Part shown: one piece after another, positions 58,532 to 64,000 of the stretch
Numbering within the stretch: the stretch's first letter is position 1
Layout: every line of letters begins with the position of its first letter
Assembly: GCF_000512585.2 (NCBI RefSeq)
Contig: NC_089242.1
Location: 3,968,001 to 4,032,000 of the forward strand
Reading direction: 5' to 3'
DNA length: 64,000 bases
Source of the DNA: Kwoniella bestiolae CBS 10118
Lineage: Eukaryota > Basidiomycota > Tremellomycetes > Tremellales > Cryptococcaceae
Made by a program: the position numbers and the translations under genes
Notes under the pieces: generated by a model
Database searches by the model: none
What the model was told of the DNA's origin: nothing
The model's input: the letters and a program-made list of their open reading frames with translations, nothing else

Positions 58532-58683
58532 TCGCAGGGGATCGCAGAGCTTGCACATCTGGGAGGTCACCTGCGACAGGATGCGACAGTCTATGGTGAG
58601 AGCTGCGACAGTGTGCGCTGGAGGGGGGAGGGATGGGCGACAGTGTGCGCCAGGTGGTGGAGAGGGATGCAACAGAATGCGAC
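58532..58683. repeat. Phased array 1: five pairs of TGCGA-type motifs
   Basis: Pairs begin at 58532/58542, 58572/58582, 58604/58614, 58636/58646 and 58668/58678. All partners are exactly 10 bp apart. Four consecutive pairs follow at exact 32-bp steps. The first pair reads TCGCA on the + strand; the others read TGCGA or one-base variants. The array ends 12 bp past the stop codon of the zinc-finger gene, which is read from the opposite strand. Confidence 0.92.
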
Positions 58684-58694
58684 ACTCACCTTAC

Positions 58695-61261
58695 TCAGTC
58701 CCCTTCCAGCTCCAAATCTGGGACGTCTATCAACCCAGCGGTGACCAGCTCTGCTATCCACCTCAGAATCCCCTCCCGAGCCAGCCTGTGGTTACAACCA
58801 GGAGCCGCACACCTGATCCTGAATGGTGAAGGGTTGTTCCGCTGGTAGTGGTGACGATGTCCATCGGGTTCCTTCTTGCAGGGAAGCATACCATTGGCCA
58901 TGGAGTTCCGAGCCAGATCATAGACCCTGCTGATCTGTTGATCAGAGTGATACTTGGCTGAGAGAGCAGGGAAGCAGGTAGGATCCACCTCTGGAGTTCC
59001 GGTCCACCAGGCTGTTTGGGACATAGACTTGCTGGGTTTGCGGAAGCCTGCATTCCATCCCAGACCATTGAGGATGTCGGTGAGAGCTTGAATCTGAGCT
59101 TTGCTTGGCTTGTCACCATCCCGACCGCTGAAGATCCGGTTGGTCTCGGCCTGATCATACACCCAGTGGGCATTCTGCAGGAAGGCCTCCCTGCTGACCA
59201 GCTTGGCATCCAGCGGGTGACGGAAGTGGGGTCCATCACCCCGGCCCAGCCAGTAGGAAGGATCAAAGAATCGGGTGGCACCCACTATCCTTGTAGCCTC
59301 CTTCAGGCTGGGTGCTCTGACGGTGACCTCTATCCTGAACCCACCCAATCCCTTGTCATCCTTGCTTGTCAGACTGTGGATCATCCTCAAAGCCGAGTTG
59401 ACCTGGTACCGTATGCCCCGGAGTGTCTTGGGGATACCCCTTGGAGATGACTGTTGAATGACTTGATCACATGGACGATCCTCGGGTAGATCTTCACAGA
59501 GAACTGACGACGGTTGTCATCCATGGCTTGCAGGTTGACGGTCCCAAAGTCAAGCGAGCCTGGCACCATCATGGGATAATGACGGACGCCATGGTGGACA
59601 CCGGTGGCCGAGTGGAACAACCAGATGTAGTCAGACCCAAAGCTGGTACCTATGTCCCACTCGTTGTGCTCTGCCCACTTGTGATCCACTTGGGCAGGCT
59701 CGGTGGTGAGGAACCTATTCAGGATGGGCATCTTCTGACCGTAGGCTTTGAGTCGGATGGCATCACAACCAGCCGAGATGAGACAGTGGACAAAGACGGA
59801 GGTGGGGACATGGACATTGCCGAGGGTAGCTTGGTGAACCATCCGACCGGGCTGGGCCACTTGATACCTGTTGAGTTCTTCAAAGAACCCATCCTTGTAC
59901 TGAGTTCCCACCCAGAGCTGATGGGTAGCTTCGGCCAGGAGGAGGTATCGGTCAAAGGCAGGACCTCGGTGGTAGGTGGTGTGGAGCTTCCTGGTGGGAG
60001 CCCTGCTGATGAGTTGGACATCGGCCAGGGAACTCTCAAACCTGCAAAGGTACTCCTCGGGTGACAGTACCAGCTCCCATCTATCCACATCCATAGGCTT
60101 CCTCCTCAGCTGAGCCATCCTGCCCTCCACCACATCGGGAAGCATCTGAAATCCTTCCATGAACGGGAGATCTCTGATATCAAACTGTGGTTCGGGTGGT
60201 GGTGCAGGAGGTGGTGACCACCCACCAGATGGGACGGTGTCGGAAGTGATGGACCGGAGGGGAGGAGACTGTGAGAGAGGTGGTGATTGCCGAGGGGAGA
60301 AAGCTGAGGTTGGGACGGAGGAGGTGATGGTCGAGGGGAGACAGAGTAAGGGCTGGAGTGAAGGGGTTTGGAGTCCATCAGGAGCAGGTGGTGGTGGTGA
60401 CGGAAGGAAAGGTGCGGGAGACTGAATGGGAGACTGGATGATAGGGGGGTGGACGACATTGAGGAAGGGGATAATACCATTCTTGGCCCCACCGTCTCGT
60501 CCTCATCATCTTCAGAGTCCGATCTATTGTTTGACCAGGAAGAACCATTGTCAGATAGTGCTATCATTTCTATCTCTTCCGGCTCCTCCTCCCCCTCCAG
60601 CTGATCCACCTCCATATCATCATCTGTAAAAGGTTCATAGACATAAGACACCGGAGCTATCAGCCTTGAGGAGGAACGGATGGGAGAGGGGAGTTGAGCT
60701 GTAACCCAGTGACGGGCAAGCTGCTGGGCAAGCTGCTGGGTGATAAGGATTGAGCCGCATCTCTTGATGGAGTCGCTGGTGTTGAAGGAGTTCGAAGAGG
60801 TGGTGTGGTCAATGGAGAGCTGAGGGGTGAGGTCAAGGGGAGTACAATGGTGAAGGTCGGATAAGAGAGGAGGATGCTGGAGGAGGTGTCAAGGGAGAAC
60901 TTGACAGTGGTCTGGCACGGGATGAGGATGGACCAGGTGAGCTCAAGGGAGAACTGATAGATGAGTGACGGAGGAGAGATGCTATTGAGGGAGCCGGTGT
61001 TAGAGATGAGCTGGGTGACCGCTTGGGACGATGGATGGGTGAATAATCGGGACAGTGGAACCGAGTCTTGTGCTTGCAAAGTCCTGCTTGATTGAGCACC
61101 ACTCGACCACAGGTGCAGATGATTACCTCAGTGTTGGAGATCTCACCTGCGGTGAACTTGTGACCCTTGTGCTTCTTCTTGATATGATCCAACAAGTCCG
61201 CATAGTCTTTCTCACATAGGTTGCACTTTCCTGAGCGGTCGGCGTGGTTTTCACTGGGCAT
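58695..61261 (-). CDS. Element-encoded zinc-finger protein of unknown class
   Basis: The start MPSENHADRSGK at 61261 leads into two finger-like segments: CNLCEKDYADLLDHIKKKHK and VIICTCGRVVLNQAGLCKHK, the latter with more Cys/His (TRFHCPDY). A long Ser/Pro-rich and acidic linker follows; its splicing is only partly resolved. One intron is clear at 60434-60477 (joins GPRM to SPIQSPAPF). The conserved-looking region starts at DIRDLPFMEGFQMLPDVVEG and includes HQLWVGTQYKDGFFEELNRY and VFVHCLISAGCDAIRLKAYG. A 47-bp intron at 59451-59497 joins RRQFS to SSPRGIPKTLRGIRYQVNS. The C-terminus carries RCAAPGCNHRLAREGILRW. No RT, RNase H, DDE or YR motif is seen. The arrays flank it. Confidence 0.7.
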
Positions 61262-61770
61262 GGTGGTGGAAGAGCAATGGTATCACAATATGAGAATACG
61301 ATATGACCGTTCAGTAGGTACTCTCAGGAAAGTTTAACATCCTCAATGACGGCATCAAGATCACCTTCCATGTCTTGTGTGTCTCTCGTTGATGTACTGC
61401 ACTTGTGTACAACCAATTGATTTTTACTCCCTGGCCCATGCATACTATCTTCTTATACTCGACCTCAGCTATCATATGAGCTATCAACTGAAGCTCTGTC
61501 ACCTCTGTGAGTCTACCAATCAGCCATCCCTTCCGACTCTCCTCCCCACCATAGTCCAGTCACCTCTGATGCCCTATATAAATTCCAGCTGGTTTTTACT
61601 CCTTGGCCCATGCATACCAGTGGATCATACTTCATCCCAGCTATCATATGAGCTAACAACTGATCCTCTATCACCTCTGGTTCCTCCCCTTCCGATGTCC
61701 CTGTCCACTGATGAGGTTCCCAACAAATCCCTTCCACCGACCTATATCTTTCACCTCGTCATCACAACTC
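61262..61770. repeat. Gap with a 172-bp-period direct repeat upstream of the zinc-finger gene
   Basis: Segments at about 61421-61512 and 61593-61681 share TTTTTACTCC, GGCCCATGCATAC, CAGCTATCATATGAGCTA and CAACTGA. On the reverse strand both can be read as similar peptides (QLIAHMIAEVEYKKIVCMGQ and QLLAHMIAGMKYDPLVCMGQ). Either a small, duplicated coding exon or duplicated regulatory DNA is possible. TATATAAATT lies near 61573. Confidence 0.6.
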
Positions 61771-61773
61771 CCC

Positions 61774-61950
61774 TGCGACAGATTGCGACCCATCCCTCTG
61801 CGACAGGATGCGACTGCATGTATGCTAGCTGCGACAGGTTGCGACAAAGCCTGGTGGGACTTGCGATAGGTTGCGCCAGAAGATGGATGGGTTGCGATCC
61901 ATTGCGACTTGCTATGGTGAGCACTCTAGATTCCTGCGATCATCTGCGCC
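61774..61950. repeat. Phased array 2: six pairs of TGCGA-type motifs
   Basis: Pairs begin at 61774/61784, 61799/61809, 61830/61840, 61862/61872, 61893/61903 and 61935/61945. Each partner is exactly 10 bp away. Pair-to-pair steps are 25, 31, 32, 31 and 42 bp. All are in the TGCGA orientation on the + strand. The array ends 22 bp from the glycosylase stop codon at 61972 (reverse strand). Confidence 0.92.
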
Positions 61951-61971
61951 ATATCTCTATGCATACCTATC

Positions 61972-63546
61972 CTACTTGGTCATCACCTCGAGCTCCTCTC
62001 CCTCCTGTTCTGCATCACCAGCCAACACCCCTTGAACCTCTCGGCTGGCCATCTCATGCTCTTGAGTCCATGCTAGAAACCAAGTCTGTAGTTGATCCTT
62101 GCCAGCTTGACCAGCTTGTAAAGTGTCGGCCAGCATGTTGGCAGGAACTCTGCTGAACAGTGTCATCATTGCAGCTGGCACCTTGGCTCGATGAGCAGCC
62201 AGCATCCGAGTCTTGACTGGTCGACCATGTCCTGCTGAGGTGTCGGCATGTCTCCTGAGAGGTGCACTGCTCTCAATCCTCAGCATGGTCTGAGTGTCAA
62301 AGAAGCTGGCCCATCCTATCGACGGCTCTGCCTTGTCCAGCAATAGCTCTTGAGACCGATAGCCAGGTGAGAACCGAGGGATGACCTCCCACTTGACCTT
62401 TTCCGGAGGTGGATGAGGAAGTTGTCGATGACTGTGTAGTAGTACCTGCCGGACTTGCCCTTGATGTGTCTGACACAGTGAAGAGGGAGGGACATACGCA
62501 GAGTTGGAGTTCGGGCTTGTCTGTTGACCCGGGTTGGGGAGATGGGAATAGGTTTGACCTGGCCTCGGTCAATCATTGCTTGAGCCAGTTCGATTGGGAC
62601 ATAAGTGTTGCCAGTTGGTCCTGTCTTGCGGTAGACTCGGGTGATCTTCTTCCTGTACTGTGTCGGACCCATCGGATGATGAAACCCATTACCCATCCTA
62701 CCTGCCCGTTCCGCTGTGAGTATGACATTATTGGTGTAAGCTGTGGAGCTGAAGATTGACTTGAGTTCGGTCCAACCATCAAGCAGTCGTTCCACATAGC
62801 GGGTGTCATCTGGATTGAAGACTATGTTGGTGGGTGTGAGGGGATGGATGGCGGCATAGAAGAGGAGCTCGTTGATCATACAACCACCGAACCCATTGAA
62901 TAGATCCTGGCTACATATCACTGTCAGCAGCTGGCATACTGACCCAAGTCCCAAGTCCGATGACTTACTTTGAATAGATATAATGGGCAATAGGAGAAAA
63001 GTTCCGTTTGATATAACCTCGGGAGGGAATGGATCGTACCAGTTGCTCAAACGGCTCGGACTCCTTGACAGGACAAGGACCTCTACCTTGTGTCCTACAA
63101 GTCTCAAAGAGTTCACCATCCTTGAGTTGAACAAAAGCCAGTCGGCACAGCTTGTTCCTATCGATGACTGCAATTGAGTTGTGATCACCGAGAGCTCGGA
63201 AGATGAGTGGTGTGAAAGGTGGGAGTCCTGCCTCTCGACAGACATCGGCCATCTTGAGTTGCTGTGGTGACAGGGTGACCGCATGACCATGAAGAGCAAA
63301 GTGACAGATGAGAACCCGGGTGGGACTGATCCGGATGACCAGCTCTTTACCATAGGAAGAGATGTCTGACTTGGTCAGAGCCACTTGAATCGGAGTACCC
63401 ATCGCAGCTTCGGCATCGGCTTTGTTGATGATCGCATCTTTACCACAGTGCTTCGGATAGGTGACGATCGTAAAGTGTTGAGGTGTATCGGTGAGAGATG
63501 CCTTGAGGAGAGCGGCAAATGCTTTGATCTCGAATAGCTCCGGCAT
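61972..63546 (-). CDS. Fpg/Nei-family DNA glycosylase-like protein, element-encoded
   Basis: Fpg/Nei enzymes remove damaged or oxidised bases and nick DNA with Pro2 as nucleophile. The protein starts MPELFEIKAFAALLKASL, matching the MPELPEVE entry with Pro2 and Glu3 intact. SSYGKELVIRI at about residue 63-73, then LICHFALHGHAV, corresponds to the RRGKYLL...HLGMTG strand with its Lys. A 58-bp intron (62911-62968) joins HYIYS to NQDLFNGFGGCMINELLFYA, the helix-two-turn-helix (compare the NEIL1-type FFNGIGN...AEIL). IHPLTPTNIVF follows. No Cys4 zinc finger appears, so a zincless type is likely. Beyond about 62400 the frame must shift, from HLRKRSS to KVKWEVIPRFSPGYRSQELL, by an unrecognised intron or a disabling mutation. 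The C-terminal extension (~140 residues) is unknown. Overall divergence is high. Confidence 0.72.
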
Positions 63547-63815
63547 GGTGGATGAGAATATAGCAAATATATTGTTGAGTTGAGAACAGAGACACGATCA
63601 CGGGCATCAGCTGGGATATATATATCTATCAGTTGACATTGAGTATCCATGACTTTGCGTGCATGCAACCACCTTGATATCCAATTTCAAGACCAAACGA
63701 CCAATCCTGATCCAAAGTTGGTCATGGCCCATATCACTCCGACATATCTCTGACATGGTGCGACACATCCTCAACAGATATATCTCATCGTATACCAATC
63801 ATGGGGGGACAGCCA
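63547..63815. promoter_or_regulatory. Promoter region of the glycosylase gene
   Basis: About 270 bp lie between the start codon and array 3. TATATATATC runs at 63613-63626 and 63778-63784 are TATA candidates. A single TGCGAC occurs at 63759. Confidence 0.45.
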
Positions 63816-63990
63816 GCGCAGCCCATCGCAATTGCCTTGACGGAGAATCGCAATCTGTCGCAATGTCTACATACCCAGCGCAACTTATCGCAACGCAACT
63901 CAACTCAGCGCGCAACTGGTCGCATATTATATCACGGAGAATCGCAACCTGTCGCACCACCTTCATTTGTGGCGCAGATGGTCGCACCAT
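63816..63990. repeat. Phased array 3: six pairs of TCGCA-type motifs, inverted relative to arrays 1 and 2
   Basis: Pairs begin at 63816/63826, 63848/63858, 63878/63888, 63910/63920, 63942/63952 and 63972/63982. All partners are 10 bp apart. Pair steps are 32, 30, 32, 32 and 30 bp. The + strand reads TCGCA or GCGCA, so the motif is TGCGA on the - strand. The array probably continues past the right edge (AGCGC at 63996-64000). Confidence 0.92.
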
Positions 63991-64000
63991 AGTACAGCGC

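Larger units (their letters stand above)
57470..64000. mobile_element. Candidate mobile or selfish element, right end beyond the window
   Basis: Everything from the G-run to the right edge differs from the rest of the window. It has a higher-order subterminal repeat (57690-58470), two genes on one strand with few introns, and three arrays of phased TGCGA pairs filling all gaps between them. Gene products are a zinc-finger protein of unknown class and an Fpg/Nei-like glycosylase. No terminal inverted repeat or target-site duplication can be shown because the right end is missing, and no known transposase, recombinase, reverse transcriptase or capsid domain is recognisable. The class is therefore unassigned and the outer limits are estimates. 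Confidence 0.5.

Noticed and set aside
61377..62156. A 259-codon forward open frame
   Set aside because: It crosses array 2 and the antisense of the glycosylase end, has no domain, and its openness follows from base composition.
58532..63990. CRISPR-like array
   Set aside because: Repeats are about 16 bp with a variable middle, no cas genes exist, and the host is a fungus; the motif looks like binding sites.
57470..64000. KDZ transposon, TET/JBP gene, Starship or Crypton
   Set aside because: No DDE transposase, TET/JBP His-x-Asp pattern in context, tyrosine recombinase motif or reverse transcriptase was recognisable.
1..64000. tRNA or rRNA genes
   Set aside because: GGTTCGAAT-like strings occur only within coding exons (for example near 46356), and no cloverleaf could be built.

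Overview
The window reads as genomic DNA from a basidiomycetous yeast of the Tremellales type (Cryptococcus/Kwoniella-like). Genes are intron-dense, with introns of about 45-70 bp that start GTGAGT or GTAAGT, carry CTNAC-like branch sites and end in CAG or TAG. Several genes contain microexons of 15-22 nt. Untranslated regions are short, both strands are densely coded, and the families found are fungal. No species is claimed. Exon joins were worked out by eye from splice consensus and reading frame.

Positions 1-7.7 kb look like core genome: the amino-terminal part of CLU1 (reverse, running off the left edge), a CCR4/Ngl-type nuclease and an omega-like glutathione transferase. From 7.9 to 26 kb there is a transport and aromatic-catabolism stretch: an NCS1 nucleobase permease, a DHA1 drug transporter, a Zn2Cys6 regulator, a monocarboxylate-type transporter, a DAO-type FAD oxidoreductase, a fumarylacetoacetase-family hydrolase, gentisate 1,2-dioxygenase and a flavin-reductase-like protein. 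The dioxygenase and hydrolase together give the core of the gentisate pathway.

From 26 to 56 kb lies a sugar-use and accessory stretch: GH1 beta-glucosidase, two divergent Gfo/Idh/MocA dehydrogenases, a Zn2Cys6 regulator, a sugar porter, a BCS1-like AAA ATPase, a membrane-anchored BIM1-like protein, a second sugar porter divergent from a GH51 arabinofuranosidase, another Zn2Cys6 regulator, an SDR, an UNC93-like transporter and an amidohydrolase.

From about 56.3 kb to the right edge the character changes to repeats: a hairpin, a pure (AC)34 microsatellite, a ~103-bp tandem repeat, a small intron-containing gene with a strong promoter, a 17-G run, and a higher-order repeat of four ~190-bp units. 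These are followed by two same-strand genes in what looks like a mobile or selfish element. One encodes a zinc-finger protein of unknown class. The other encodes a very divergent Fpg/Nei-family DNA glycosylase. The spaces around these genes hold three arrays of a paired TGCGA motif: 17 pairs, all with partners exactly 10 bp apart, mostly spaced 30-32 bp. Both spacings are whole helical turns and every pair places CpGs on one face of the DNA. I see no reverse transcriptase, tyrosine recombinase or known transposase. This right-hand element is the best candidate for an undescribed system.
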